Under the pieces are notes generated by a model, which was not told the DNA's origin, made no database searches, and saw only the letters and a program-made list of their open reading frames with translations. A DNA stretch of 64,000 nt from Biscogniauxia marginata. Taxonomy: Eukaryota; Ascomycota; Sordariomycetes; Xylariales; Xylariaceae. The position numbers and the translations under genes are program-made. Below are positions 47,764-59,925 of the stretch, in pieces. Positions within the stretch are counted from its first letter, which is position 1. Each line of letters begins with the position of its first letter. The stretch covers positions 186,001 through 250,000 of the forward strand of contig MU404093.1 of NCBI GenBank assembly GCA_022695795.1, in the 5' to 3' direction.

Positions 47764-49797
47764 TGTGCTCGAACAATTGAAGAAGCAAAACAGTCTTAAC
47801 GTATATCAATGTAGGTAATTTATAAGATGATAGGAATTGACTTGCTGTTCGTCGGTGTTAATGTTAATTTCTAAGGTTAGATAGCTGAGTCATTCGCATC
47901 TTTTGACGCAACTTAAACTTTAATTGTTTTTAAGACAGCCAATTGGATAATTCTTTGAGGAACCCCTCTTCCCCGAGGTCGGATGTATTAGCGGGTAGAT
48001 ACGGTCCTTATCCTCGAGTTATTAGTATTGTATAGGTAGTACAATACGACGTACGTAGGTACGTACGTACCTCCTACTACCTTGTATTTGTGGCTGCTGC
48101 TAGGAGTCGTTAGTGTGATACCTCAGTGAGGAGCATACATATCAATATCAATGCATCTCCTAGTGCAGCGATCGTGTTACCTACCTCCTACACCCTCTGT
48201 TAAAAGAAGATAATCTTGTTCATTCTTGGCAAGCCAGGTTCTCCTTACTTCATGCGTATATGCAAGCCTCACTTTATACCGACTTGCTTGGATCTTAACC
48301 TGGGGGGCATCCTCCCACAAACACGGGATGTGCGCTTTTCAAGGATTCCCCAGATTCGACTAACAAAAGCCGCGGCAAAAACAAGAAACATACATACAGA
48401 AGTGTGGGGTAGAAAGTCAAACGGTCGGGACCTGAAGCTTGGTGCGTGATACTCGGCTGCGAAGGCATGTAGCACAACACGCCAGTTTGGCAATGTTGCA
48501 TTGCATTCTGTCATGTCCGAGATGGCAGCCGAGGGGAGTCGACGGATGCCTCTGAAGGATGCCTTTGACGGATGTCTCTCTGGCCGTGTCGAAGATCGCG
48601 GAGATCTCGTGGCGTTCTCTGCATTATTGCCTGCTTGACAGGGGCCGCCGTCGAGCTCCTGGCAGGCTGGGACGATTTCATATTACTCATAGATTACGAG
48701 TAGTTGTCAGCGCTTGACCGCGGCCTGTAGCCGACAGCCATCCAGCGCCAGCGCCAGTGCCAATCTCGTTTTTTCGGTCCTTCTTAGCCTCCCTGATACC
48801 CACCCGGGGAAGCTGGAAAGGGGCTAAACTAGTACACCATGTCCCTCGAGACCCTCAAGCTTCATGGGGGGAGATGCATGAACTTGCCGGGGGGTACATC
48901 CTGGAGAAGAAGAGAAGCACAGAGAGCTCGTCCGTTCCAGCGGGCTATCCGGCGCACCGCTAGATGAGGAGTATACCTCTCCAGGCGCGAGGTATATGTT
49001 GTATGATATATGTAACTGCGTGTAAGGTAATACCAGGAGATACGTATTAAACATCCCGAGTCTGCAATGACATCCGAATGGTCCTGACGTCTTCTGGCCC
49101 ATGGACCATAAAAGTCGTTGAAGACGCTGTTGTCTCCCCCTCGATGACTGTTGCGACGGCCCTCTCATCTCTGCAATATGCGCGAAACACTGACGACTAC
49201 GACGACGACGACACAGCCTCGATACTATTTATTTAGACGCGTATATTCGCGATTCGAAACATTTAAAGAGACGCCCTTTTTACCTTCCAAAGATTGGCGA
49301 CTCTAGTACAATCTAGGTTAATACGGAGATCCTGCCCGCCCGAAGCGGTCATCGTTTCCGTCGTTTTCATAAGCTGGAGAGAAAAGGGAAGAACAAGAAA
49401 TAAGAAATGTCCGAAAAGAAGCATAGCGAATCGTCATCGGGCCAAGCACGACATGCTCATTCCGTTCCGGCGGCGTCTTTCCGTGCGTCGAATTGTTTCT
49501 TTTACTTTTTCTTACATACTTCCATACCACGTTATCCGCCCACTTTTAGATATTTATCTTTGCTAGAGCTGCCGACAACCTGACTATACCCTCCCCTCTT
49601 ATCTCTATCGCTACCTTTACCCTTACTCATCTCCCCATCTTACTACGACCTATAGCAAGCAAGCAAGCAACGACGACAACAACAACAACAACAAACACAG
49701 AGCTATCTATCGCCGATCTTTATATATCTCTCTCTTCAATTCTTTCTCGAGCATCTGCCATGCACTTTTCCCACCCCTTCGACCTCATGCCCAACTA
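47764..49797. other. Intergenic region, 2.0 kb
   Basis: No gene supported. It has palindromic ACGTACGTAGGTACGTACGTACC near 48051-48072, GAC repeats near 49198-49212 and CAA repeats near 49677-49693. The last 100 bp, CT- and AAC-rich, are a likely leader of the next gene. Confidence 0.5.
49677..49693. repeat. CAA trinucleotide repeat in a leader region
   Basis: About five or six CAA/ACA units roughly 105-120 bp upstream of the next start codon. Confidence 0.6.
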
Positions 49798-50971
49798 ATG
49801 AATAGTGTAGCGACGCACAACTCCCCGCGAACATGGTTCCTGACTTCGTCTCTCACCCCGCTCATCGTGCGCCTGATTCGACAACTGCTCAGTCACGGCG
49901 ATTATGTCGTCGCCTGCCTTCCGCCGAGCGAAATCGACCATGAAGACCGTGGCGCCGAGTTCCGGGAGCTGGTAAACGAATGCAAGAGCACTCGCAAGGA
50001 TAGGGAGGGTTGGAAGGATCGCATACGCCCCATACGCTGTGACGGCCGCATCATGAGCCAATGTGGTGCCGCCGTGGCCGAGGCCAAGCAGCACTTTGGC
50101 CGCATAGACATTCTGCTGTGTTGCACATCCGAAGGTATGCATGCATGCCCTTAGCCGGGTGTCCGGTTAATATTATACCCACCACACGTGCGATGGCAGG
50201 AGTTCTTACCGTGCGATTTTCTAAACAGCCATCGTGGGGACCGTCGAGGAGCTTTCTACCACCCCTGCAACCCAGAACCTGGTACAGGACCAGTTCGAGA
50301 GCATCTTCTTCTCGCAGGTGAACTTCATCAAGGCCTCGCTCCCGGCGCTGCGCGCCCAGCACACCGGCCACATCATCATCCTCTCAAGCATTGGTGGTCA
50401 CATAGGCACGCCCGGAATGGCGATACACACGGCTGCGACTTGGGCGCTCGAGGGGTTTTGCGATTCCTTGGCTTACGAAGTGGCGCCATTTAACATTAAG
50501 GTGACGATCGTTCAGCCGCATAAGGAAATCCAGGCCCTGACGAACAAGATCGTCTTGTCCCCGCCGCTGCCGCATTACGACAGCGAGAACAATCCGGCTC
50601 CCAGTGTTCGGGACATGCTTACCAACGTGCTCAACATGGACCCAGAGACGGCTGTTGAGCCCTCGGATACGGACATCTTATTTAGGTATCCTAAGCTTCC
50701 AAGCTTGTCCATGGACCGTCTCGTAGCTGAGACAATCCACGCGCTGACTGCGATTGGTGGCCATGAGAACCCACCGGCACGACATATTGTGGGGTTTGAG
50801 GGAGCCGAAGCTGTCAAGGAGAAATTGAAGACGGTCACTGAGGAGTTGGAAGATTTCGTCGAAGCGAGTATAGCTGTGGATATCTTTGAGACGGAGCTGA
50901 AGAACGAAGCGAGGCAAGGTCAGGCCAAAGCGGAAGAGACAGGGGGCCCGTCAAACACGACAGAAACCTGA
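49798..50971 (+). CDS. SDR-fold protein lacking catalytic and cofactor motifs
   Basis: Two exons, 49798-50134 and 50229-50971, giving 359 residues. The pattern of an SDR is clear: DYVVACLPPSE in the place of the second strand, AKQHFGRIDILLCC before the first intron, FFSQVNFIKASLPALRAQHT, then the strand IIILSSIGGHIGTPGMAIHT, and WALEGFCDSLAYEVAPFNIK. Yet the usual TGxxxGxG is RTWFLTSSLTPLIV, with no glycines, and the YxxxK active site reads HTAAT, so Tyr is His and Lys is Thr; only the Ser of LSSIGG remains. It is therefore likely to be a pseudoenzyme with binding or regulatory work, or a very divergent member. The last 40 residues are charged and helical. It precedes TRS120 in tandem by 0.7 kb. 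Confidence 0.85.
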
Positions 50972-51664
50972 CTCAAGCTGATACGACGCACTCCGTATAC
51001 ACGTCTGTATACACAGACCTACGTATATAGATTTGTATATTCCAGTCGGCCTCGGTAGGTTTGTTTCCACAATGAATATGGATATCTAGGTATGTTATAG
51101 CTGACAAGGCTGCGATGGGCGTATGGATAGCAATGGATAGTAAAAGACATGAATTATGTCTTTGGAATTGGCAGTTAGAATTTTATAGTCGTCTATACAA
51201 CGGTCAAAGCAAACAATCTCTATTGTTAAGCAAACTAGGTAATGTACATGGGGCTATGTACCTATTCTACATAAGGGGGGTCTTTGCTGGGTGAACCCTG
51301 TCTAATTTATCGGATTATGATTGGTTGATCTACTAGCTCCAAGGCAACTCCAAGGCACGAGGCTCATCCGCTCTTCGTACCTACCTTATTTAGTTACTAG
51401 ACTCGTGCAGCTTTGAACCTGTCGCTCTCAACAACATCGCAATTAACTCGAGTACATTTCCCCGCGACTGGAAGCCCGGCTTTGAAAGCTGACAACTGCT
51501 CTGGCAATCCGAGGCTGCGGGACATATCATCAGGCAGCGCTTGCGACACGCTGCAAATGCAAGAATAGCCCGGCGCCCCTCTACACCTTGTCACATCTAC
51601 AGCCTCTGTCCGGCCGATATGCAGCTGTCTTGTCATGTAGCCCGACGGCGACATCAATGATAGG
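50972..51664. other. Spacer before TRS120
   Basis: 693 bp with the TRS120 promoter and the SDR-fold gene 3' end. No gene seen; a short antisense frame over the TRS120 first exon is a shadow. Confidence 0.55.
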
Positions 51665-54600
51665 ATGAGCTTGGATTCCATGTTACCTGTCGCTCCGGCG
51701 AGGGTACGCGCTCTAGTACTGCCCATCGGCCAGATCAGACAGGAACGTTTCTCGTCATTCCTCCAGCGACTCAGCAAGGAACATGTCGTCCAACTGCGCG
51801 ACATCAGTCCCGATGGGCGGCCTAATCGAAGTAAGCCCGTCTCGCACTCCGATGGCGGTCATGATGGCGGTCATATCTACGAGGAGCGCCCAACTAATCC
51901 TTCGCTAAACAGACATGTTCTCGCCCCTCGCCTTTCCCGACGGTGCTATATTCTACGATCTGATCACCTACGTCCCGCCCCCTTCGCACCTCGCGCTGTC
52001 TCCCTTCGACTTGTTTAGAGAACCCCTTGCATTGATCGCGATAGCCGATGGAAAGGAACTCGAGAGTGCGCTTTTCAACAAGAGACAGTCTAGCGTTGGC
52101 CCTGCGCCGACTGTGACGGAGAGGAATATCCGCACACTGTATCAAGGCCTGGAGGAACTGAGAGACGCATATCCGAAGATGCTCACGCACCGTATTCTAA
52201 TATTTGATTATACGCCGCCAGCCGACAATGCGATCACATTACCCGATGAGATCAAGACCATTCCGCCGCTCGAGCAATCTATAAGGACTACGATGAGGAC
52301 TATTATGTGTGACATATCCTCACTACTTCTGGCAGAGATGACTACTCTTGCCAAGTCTTTTGAGGCTATGACTGTCATTGACACACCCGGCCAGACCCCC
52401 ACCCGGCCTGGCCCCAACGGCGCGGGCTCCTGGACCTCGGATGACATGAATCCAGCGGCGAGGCGCAACTCGCAGTTTGCTCTATCTAGCATTACGAGGT
52501 CGTCATCTACAGGTGGAGCTGCGGATAGGAGCCATGCCCGCATGTCAATGCCCGTGCCTTTCAAGTCTCTGCCGTTTGGTTCGAATAGCTCAACGCCCTC
52601 TGCGCGACCGACAACTCCTGTTCGCAGCGGCTTGTCCAATCCGGCGACAACATTCGACGACATCCCCCAAGCAAATGGAGGCAGCTCAGATGTGTCAAGC
52701 CCTGACCACAAAGCCTCGTCCCGTGCCGAGATAACCGAAGGATTAAAATCATCTCAACAAGATAGGGTTTCCGTTCAGGGCTTTGGTCCTGGAGGACTTA
52801 ACGAGCGGTGGAGGAACAAGGGCAAGGGCCGGGTATTGGTTCTTCTAGGGTCTCTGTACCTCCAGGCGGGCCGTTGGCCCGACGCGCTGAAAGAATTAAC
52901 TGAAGGTGCTACAGTTGCAAAGTCTATCAATGATCATCTGTGGCACGGCAAAGCACTAGAACTCATCACCGCGTGTCTCATATTACTTGGCTGGGCGGGA
53001 CTCGAATTTCAGATCCCCACGATATGTCACACGAATGAGAAGAACAGCATGACGAAAGCGCTTGAAGCTGAGTTGGCAGATCCTAATCAGCCAAGGCACC
53101 TGCGAAACCTCCAGGTTATTCTCCCAGATCTGCTGGAGAAAATCGTGGGGCTGTTCTCAAGAATATCCGGCGAACAGCTTCCTCCACTTCCATTTTCAGA
53201 AGCCGTCATTCGGTTCTGCAACATGCTCACCGCTCTCCATTTGTGCGAAGGCAAAATTAATAAACAGTCACTGGACATTATGGTCTTCGGCAAATTCCCG
53301 CCAAAGGTCCTCACCACATCACCCCGGTTGAGTGTTGAACCTCCTCGAGGACAAATAAATAATATGCTGTTCAGAGCTTTTCCTTCATCCGCGCCTGAAT
53401 TACTTACTACGGCAGATCGTGCAATAATTCTCGGTGGGATTGCAGCCGTTCTCGGAGCCCTTGGATATCACAGGAAGAAAGCTCTCGTCGTACGAGAGCT
53501 TGTGTCTGTATTGATAGGAGGATTAGTTGAAGCGAGAACTAGGGGAGCCGCTGAAGTAGGCATCCACCCTGCAGCAGGCCTGGTAGCTCTCAATGCTGTT
53601 AATGGGCACGGCAACGGTGCAGGTGCTCTTGAGCTTGGCGAGGGCGATATTGAGCATGGGATCGACGCGTTTCTTGGGTTGTTATGTAAAACCTACGGCG
53701 TTGTCAGTTTCGAAGATCCTACGGTTTCATCTCCACCAAGTGACACCAATGAGCGGGCTATCTCGAGGATCCATAGTCAATCCTCAACTAGACCTTTTGG
53801 GTTTCAGAACATCAAACTCAATATCCTTCGAGCTTGCATCAATTTCTCCGAGGCATTGCCGGACTTCAACGGTGTGCTGAAATTCTCAAGCGATCTGTTG
53901 CGCACTGCAGGAAGCGGTGTCGCCCCCGGGCCGCGTCGGGAAGATGCAGCCCCTATTATTACACGAGATGAGCAAGTCCGGCTTGCTACCAATATTTCGA
54001 AGACTTCTAGCCTATCCCAAAGATTAGGGTTGGGTCATTTAGCTGCCGAGTACTGGGATGAATTTTTAATACGAGGAATCACATTAGACCCGCTACCGGC
54101 TACAAGGACACCAACACCACATTCAAAGAACGTCTTGCCTGGTGCGGCCGTAGCGCGTACTTCACAAGATGTCAACCCCTTTATCTATAACCCGTTTTTA
54201 AGACCAACAAGCAAGGCAGATGTCCAGCGGACGCTCGTTGTCGGCGAAGCTGCCACATTCAGAATTACCCTGCAGAATCCTTTTGAGATCGATGTGGATA
54301 TCGAAAGTATCAAACTGGATGCCGAAGGTGCAGACTTTGAGTCATCGGCAAATGCTACGGTTATAGGGCCATATCGTACCCAGATACTAAAGCTATCCGG
54401 AACACCAAAATCTGCAGGTCCATTGAAAATTACCGGGGCCATCGTACAAGTACGAGGGTGCCGCGAAAGGAGATTTCCCATCTTCCCACAGCCTTGGGCA
54501 CCAGATACTGAAATAAAAATCAAGGGAATTGGCTTGGACGCATTGGCTCAAAGAAAGACACTTCCTCCCCCGGGGCCACCTCTGAAACCTGACAGTATCG

Positions 54601-56054
54601 AATTGAGCGTTATACAGGCGCAACCAGTTGTTGTGGTTCAGTCTACGACGCTATCTCAAGGCTCCGTGATGATTCTAGAAGGAGAGCGGCAAGTATTTTC
54701 TGTCATCCTCCACAACCTCTCGTCCTCCACCCCAGCAGACCTCCTCCTTTTCTCCTTCCTAGATTCTACGCAGGGTCCTCTGCAAACGGCTATTTCAAAC
54801 CGAGATGCAACCCCTGCCGAACTTTATGAATACGAATGGGTGCTTGCGAAGAAACAGGCCCTGCGGCATCGCACCATCGATGATGCCAAGAGATACATAG
54901 CGCCTGGAGGCACAGCTACCTTCGAGTTTGAAATCCTTGGAAAGCCTGGTCTCACAAGTGGGACAATACAAATCGACTATGCATACCTTGGCATGCCCCA
55001 ATCCGAAGTAACTGATGAATTTCATACTCGCCAGGTCTGTCTGGATTTGACTGTTACCGTAAATGCTAGTGTCGAACTCGCGAGGATGGATGTTCTACCT
55101 GTTCAAGGAGAGGTGCCGAGACCGTTATGGAGTCGCTTAGGGGCGAGCACAGAGCCTCCATCATCTGACGAATATTGTCTACTTTTGATGGATCTTAGGA
55201 ATGCGTGGCCAAGCGACATACAGGTACGTCTCGAAGGCGAGAAAGGTATCACCGTTGAGGAACATATCCTACCGGGGAACACAAATAGAGTTCTCTTTCC
55301 AGTACCCAGAATATATCTTGAAGAGCCACATGCCTCAATACCAGCGCTCAACCCCACACGACAACGACAATTCGTCGTTAGCAGGGGTAACATCACACCG
55401 GATATCGAACGAGCAAATCGAGAAGCCTTCTGGTACCGGGAGAAGATTCTCGAGTCCCTAAAGGGTACTTGGAAAACCATTTCCGGACCTGCTAGGCAGG
55501 GCTCTATCGAATTGCGGAGCATCCGCCTTACGCCTCGCATGATCGACGTCATCAAAATCGATGAAGTTGGGATCGACGTCTCCGTCGAGAGCTGGACACC
55601 AGAGGGGGAAGAAGACTCGACAGCAAATCCCAATAATGTATACGTGGACGAGTTCGTGCAAATCAAGGTGCACATTGTGAACCGTACGGAGGAGCCTATC
55701 TATCCGACCGTCCGGGTGATGCCGTATCTGTGCCACCGGCCCGTGAATGTGGCCCTCGACTTCACGCGCAAACTCGCCTGGAACGGGACCCTACAGCAGA
55801 CGCTGGCCCCGGTGGAGGCTAAGTCGAGCACCGAGCTCGTGGTGGGGGCGACGCCGCTCTGCCGCGGCGAGTTCGAGTTCTCGGCCTCGGTCGAGGAGAC
55901 GCAGCTGTGGAAGCCGCCGCCATCCAAGAAGAACCGGGCCAGCAGGCCGAGGTCCGATACCGAGGTCATGATGGACGCCGTCCTGGGTGCCAAGGAGAGG
56001 CGGATCTGGCACTCGAGGAGCCCGTGTCTGGTCAGTGTGCGAGATAGGGATTGA
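51665..56054 (+). CDS. TRS120: TRAPPII complex subunit Trs120
   Basis: Two exons, 51665-51830 and 51913-56054, giving 1435 residues. Exon 1 begins MSLDSMLPVAPARVRALVLP and the join gives NMFSPLAFPDGAIFYDLITY, the conserved Trs120/TRAPPC9 start. A Ser/Pro-rich disordered insert sits at about residues 225-320, followed by the helical solenoid (RVLVLLGSLYLQAGRWPDAL, WHGKALELITACLILLGW) and then a series of beta-sandwich domains (NPFEIDVDIESIKLDAEGAD, TEEPIYPTVRVMPYL) to the end. Trs120 with Trs130 converts TRAPP to TRAPPII, the exchange factor for Rab11-type GTPases (Ypt31/32) at the late Golgi. The last 300 nt are GC-rich. The stop is at 56054; the 3' flank has long G and T runs. Confidence 0.95.
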
Positions 56055-56760
56055 TTGAAACATGCACACATAGTTGGGTTAGGAATATGCGATAAGGATG
56101 GGGGTTGGAATAGGGGGTGTAGGAGAGGAAAGGGGGGGGAGAAAGCGGGAGTGGAAGGGGAGACAGGGGAAGGAAGAAACTCGATCCCTGATTGAATCAG
56201 GAATGGAAAGTTTTTTTTTTTGTACATTAAATACCCCGATTGATGGAGCGGTTGGGGGGAAAGGGGGGGAGGGAAAGGAAGAGAAACAAATAAGAAAAAA
56301 ATAGGGATATTTAACTCTGGCTCATGATAACATGATAAACTAAGTGGAACTGAAACTTGAACCAAAACTTGAACTGAAATAAATAAGCGCGTTGATAGAT
56401 GTGAGTGCGAATTAGTATTGAATATCTATATGCTATGCGAACGAGTGAAGTTGGTCGTATATCAGGTCTTCCCGGGACGGCCTGGTGTGGGTATATGTAT
56501 CTATATAGGTACCTATTCTAAGGAAAAATTATATGATAAATTTTGTGACGGGGTACTAGAGGCAAGGTCTTCTTTACCCTGCAATGACGGCGTTAGTTCT
56601 AAGTGGATCGGCTTAGTGTAGTTCAAGGAAACACCCATTTACCTTCTGGCGCTTCATTAAAACCTTCGATGAGCTCTTCTTACAGCTTGTAGCCGTCTAA
56701 TAAAGCAAGCGAGTCATACACACACACACACACACACAAAAACAAAGAAACGACACACAC
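56055..56760. other. Convergent spacer after TRS120
   Basis: 706 bp with G-rich and poly-T tracts near 56130-56280 and a CA microsatellite at about 56717-56738. No gene. Confidence 0.6.
56717..56738. repeat. CA dinucleotide microsatellite
   Basis: About eleven CA units, 23 bp past the stop of the minus-strand gene and so inside its likely 3' end. Confidence 0.9.
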
Positions 56761-57267
56761 TCAAGTTTTCATAATAGGAAGACTCAGAATATCCAAGGGC
56801 ACATCCACCCAAGCAGCCCACCCATCCTCTCCCAAGTCCTCCCCGATTTCATTCCCCTGCAGCTTCACCACAAACGCATCGCCGGCAAACGTCCGCTGCT
56901 CCACCTCCGGCGATAGTACGGCACGAGGAGCGTTGTGGTGCGCGAGCAGGGACTCGAGGTCGAACGAGAAGAAGAGAACGTACAAGCCGTCGCAGTGGCT
57001 CAGCGGCTGGTTCGCGAGCCGGAAGGTCTCGATGTCTCGCCACCGCCACGCCTGCGGCGTCTTCCAGAAGCCCCGCAGGTCGGGCACGTGCCCCCAGGGG
57101 CAGTCCGGGCCGTCCGCTACCCCGTGCGTGGTGGTAGTGAGCGGGAGCACGTGCGGCGCGGACCCGTCGGCGGGGTATCTGATCCCCCTGATGGTTACTG
57201 GAGAAGGGAGCGCTGCTGCTGCCGGTGGTTGCCCGGGGGTAACGAGGGATCGAAGGTAACCCCACAT
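56761..57267 (-). CDS. Conserved hypothetical protein, 168 residues
   Basis: One exon starting MWGYLRSLVTPGQPP. After a Pro/Ala-rich stretch and RYPADGSAPHVLPLTTTT, the centre reads CPWGHVPDLRGFWKTPQAWR and LSHCDGLYVLFFSFDLESLL, then an acidic, hydrophobic end. The pattern of a Trp/Pro-rich centre followed by GLYVLFF looks like a small family of uncharacterised ascomycete proteins, but I do not recognise a name or function. No signal peptide or transmembrane segment is evident. GC-rich codon use with few alternative stops creates an overlapping frame on the same strand and two on the opposite one. Convergent to TRS120. Confidence 0.65.
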   Translation of the reverse strand: MWGYLRSLVTPGQPPAAAALPSPVTIRGIRYPADGSAPHVLPLTTTTHGVADGPDCPWGHVPDLRGFWKTPQAWRWRDIETFRLANQPLSHCDGLYVLFFSFDLESLLAHHNAPRAVLSPEVEQRTFAGDAFVVKLQGNEIGEDLGEDGWAAWVDVPLDILSLPIMKT

Positions 57268-58015
57268 TGTGATAGTTTATCTTTCGTTGCCGACTCTGAG
57301 ATCTGTTCGTTGATTGTAGCTACTTATTGATTTGGAGCGCTTTTGTTTGTTTCGATATTTTGTGTCGAGGAGGCGACCACGTCGCTGACGAGTGCGGGGT
57401 CAACAATGTTGTGTAAAGTTTTGTAGGTATTGAGGTGGACGGGAGGCGAGAGGATTCTATCCGAAATACGGGGAGTCTATGAAGATGATAAATAACTTGA
57501 TAGTAACAGATAAGTTTGACTGGCGTAGAGTCACGATGTGAGCCCTTATGTACGGGGATACTAACGTTGTTGTTGCGCGAGGAACTAGAACTAGGGATAC
57601 ACGGAAGATGATCATGTTACATACATAACAGCTCCTTTGTCCCCGAACATCCCTGTACCACATGTTCCAGCCACGGCTCCCCATAAGATGTGGTAATATC
57701 AAATTAATCTGACTCATCTCTCACAGTCCATATTACATATAACATTAGTAGGCTATAGTTATGTTACTGTCTTTATTTGTCACAATTTCGTAGTATAAAA
57801 GAACTTAGCCTAGTTAGGTAGAGCGAGGAGACAATGATTGGGCTAGGTTCATCGACTTATACGACTCCTCGTTCCTTGTGATGACGAAGCCTATAAGACC
57901 CTTATTTCAACCGAGTTTATTGCGAGTCTCTCGCTAGCATCCATCGCTCTGATACACAAAGCTGACGAATCCCAATAGCCTGCTCTGTCCGGAGCGGAGG
58001 CCTTTCATCTCTCCC
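57268..58015. other. Spacer upstream of the hypothetical gene
   Basis: 748 bp with no supported gene. A frame at 57457-57717 has no domain. Confidence 0.55.
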
Positions 58016-58956
58016 TTAGGATGTCTTGTCCACATTGACATTCTTGCACAAGTCCCCAAAGATATCCATCATGTGGTCTAGCCGATCTCTGGTTTCCTCG
58101 ATCTTTTCAGCCATGTCTATACCCAGTGGAAGCATCATCTCCCTCTCGGCACCTTTCCCAGGCCCTTGGCCAACGACAACGTCGTAAATGGCCTGGACGG
58201 CTTTTAAATGGTCGCCAGGAAGGGCAAAATTGCCCGATCGCATGATGTCAAAGATCAGCTTCGTTGCCGTGCCGTCGTAGCTGGGGTCGATAGGACTCTG
58301 CACCTCTTGGTTGGACTTTGCCATAGGCGTGTCGAACGTTCCGAGATAGACAAGCAGGACCCGAACCCCAAAATCAGCCATCTCTTTGTGAAGGACTTTC
58401 GAAATAGCTACATCTAGAATGTCAGGCATTTTCCTAAGCACAACAGCGGGTAGGAGATCTGACCATCTAACGCAGACTTGGAAGCGCCGTACACACCAAG
58501 GGTCTCCCTTGCCTCCATGCCTGAGCCACTGCTTAAATTGACAATGACTCCTGATCGTCGTGTACGCATATACGGTACAACCGCTCGCATTAGTCGGTAC
58601 GGCCCCAAGAAATTAGTCTCCATTATACGACGGACCTCTTCTTCCTTAAATGATTCGACAGGACCTACAATCGCGAAGCCGGCCGAATTAACCAAAACGT
58701 CGATTTCGGTCCCTTGTGCCTCAAAGTCCTTGATCACCTCTCCGCAGTTCAAGTCATCGACGTCAAGTTTTATCCACTGGCCTCCCTTTTGGACGACTTC
58801 CTCGACGAGCTCAGGTGTCCGGCCGGGGTTGCGAGAGGTCGCGATGACCCTGTGACCGCTAGCTTGGGCTAGACGTACGAGAGCGAGGCCAAAGCCAGAG
58901 GAACTTCCTGTGATCAGCCATGTCAATGGCTTTTGGACGACGTTGTGGGAAGCCAT
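58016..58956 (-). CDS. Short-chain dehydrogenase/reductase (intact)
   Basis: Two exons, 58464-58956 and 58016-58413, giving 296 residues. The ATG at 58956 gives MASHNVVQKPLTWLITGSSS; an in-frame TTG at 59001 is not taken as start. Cofactor motif TGSSSGFG, the NADP-type segment ATSRNPGRTPE, VNSAGFAIVG in the NNAG position, NLSSGSG with the catalytic Ser and YGASKSALD with YxxxK are all present, so the enzyme should be active, unlike its relative at 49798. The intron must end at an internal AG to avoid a stop and give SALDDVAISKVLHKE. After the active site the sequence reads VRVLLVYLGTFDTPM. Substrate unknown. It is adjacent to, and in the same orientation as, a dead UbiA-type gene. Confidence 0.88.
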
Positions 58957-59372
58957 GAGTGAATGATGCCGCCGGGGATGATGGGTTGGGGCTAGAGACA
59001 ATCGAGGCGAAATAAAAGAAATAAAGATGGAGAGCAGAAAGGAATAGGGGACGTTTCATTTGGATAATAAGAAATGTGTGGTATAACCCGTCTAAGCAAG
59101 CCAGGAAATAACGGACATATCGGGTATAAAGCTTGCACACAATGCACAAGAAGCTGAAGTATTCCCTCGCTTACTCCATGTCTTTTTATATTAGTCGGTG
59201 AGTTGAAAGTCACTAGGTATGCTGGAAGGTTTTGGGTTCATTCCAAGTGTGTTGTTCTGCTCTCAAGCTCCAAAACCGATCACAAAAGACCGGGACTTCC
59301 ATCAAGGCACACAACGGGTAAAGGGTGAAGACTGACATGAAGTATTGGTCTAGTAAGCATATACGGTTGTCA
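58957..59372. other. Spacer between the SDR and the UbiA pseudogene
   Basis: 416 bp; the SDR promoter. Nothing else seen. Confidence 0.5.
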
Positions 59373-59925
59373 TCAAGTGGTAAATAAAACACTATAGTAT
59401 TTGAATACCGGAAGTATGTAAAGGCAGGCTGTCCAGGCTGTCCATATGATCCAGCTGGTCAGATCTGATCCAACACTTCGGAGCAGTAGTATCCTCATCA
59501 CCAAAGCGAGTTCAAGACCGATCGACAACGTCCAGCCGAGAATGGAAAGTCCCTAGAATACTAGGCATACCACCGACCAGGCGCCCACGGAGACAGCTAT
59601 CGTCCATCTTGCAGGCCCGTCATCCAGGATCAGAGGGACAGAATGTCACCCCCGCGATTTGTCCCCAGCCTAGTCTTTCATGTCCTGGATATGCATGCTG
59701 GTAAATATGACGCCGCTGACTATAACCACCCACCGCCAACCGGCGTGGGTCGGTGAAGTGGAGACGCCACAGGCGATGCGTAGAGAGCCTGCGTTGTAAA
59801 CCCTGAAGGCAACGCAATTAATCAAGTTGCGCCGCACAAAATGGTCGTCGCTGTCAGGGAGTTTATCGGATATAGTGGCTATAGCCGATATCACGTATAT
59901 AGGTGTATGTAAGAGGGGCAAACGT
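59373..59925 (-). pseudogene. Truncated UbiA-type prenyltransferase pseudogene
   Basis: A single minus-strand frame reads as the C-terminal half of a fungal UbiA-family membrane prenyltransferase. It goes from RNLINCVAFRVYNAGSLRIA through the membrane segment WRWVVIVSGVIFTSMHIQDM to the second Asp-rich motif, here DMKD-stop-AGDKSRG-stop, then VPLILDDGPARW, AWSVVCLVF-stop-GLSILGW and, near the end, WIIWTAWTACLYILPVF. Three in-frame stops (TAG, TGA, TAG) stand where the family would have Gln or similar, Arg and Trp-like residues; each can come from one C-to-T or G-to-A change. No frameshift was needed. The N-terminal half with the first Asp-rich motif was not found in the 400 bp before it. UbiA enzymes of fungi often serve terpenoid or meroterpenoid pathways. 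Confidence 0.8.

Noticed and set aside
48051..48072. ACGTACGT-type palindrome as a CRISPR or att site
   Set aside because: A single simple-sequence palindrome in a eukaryotic spacer; no repeat-spacer structure.
58957..59001. TTG-initiated extension of the SDR
   Set aside because: The ATG at 58956 gives the expected N-terminus.
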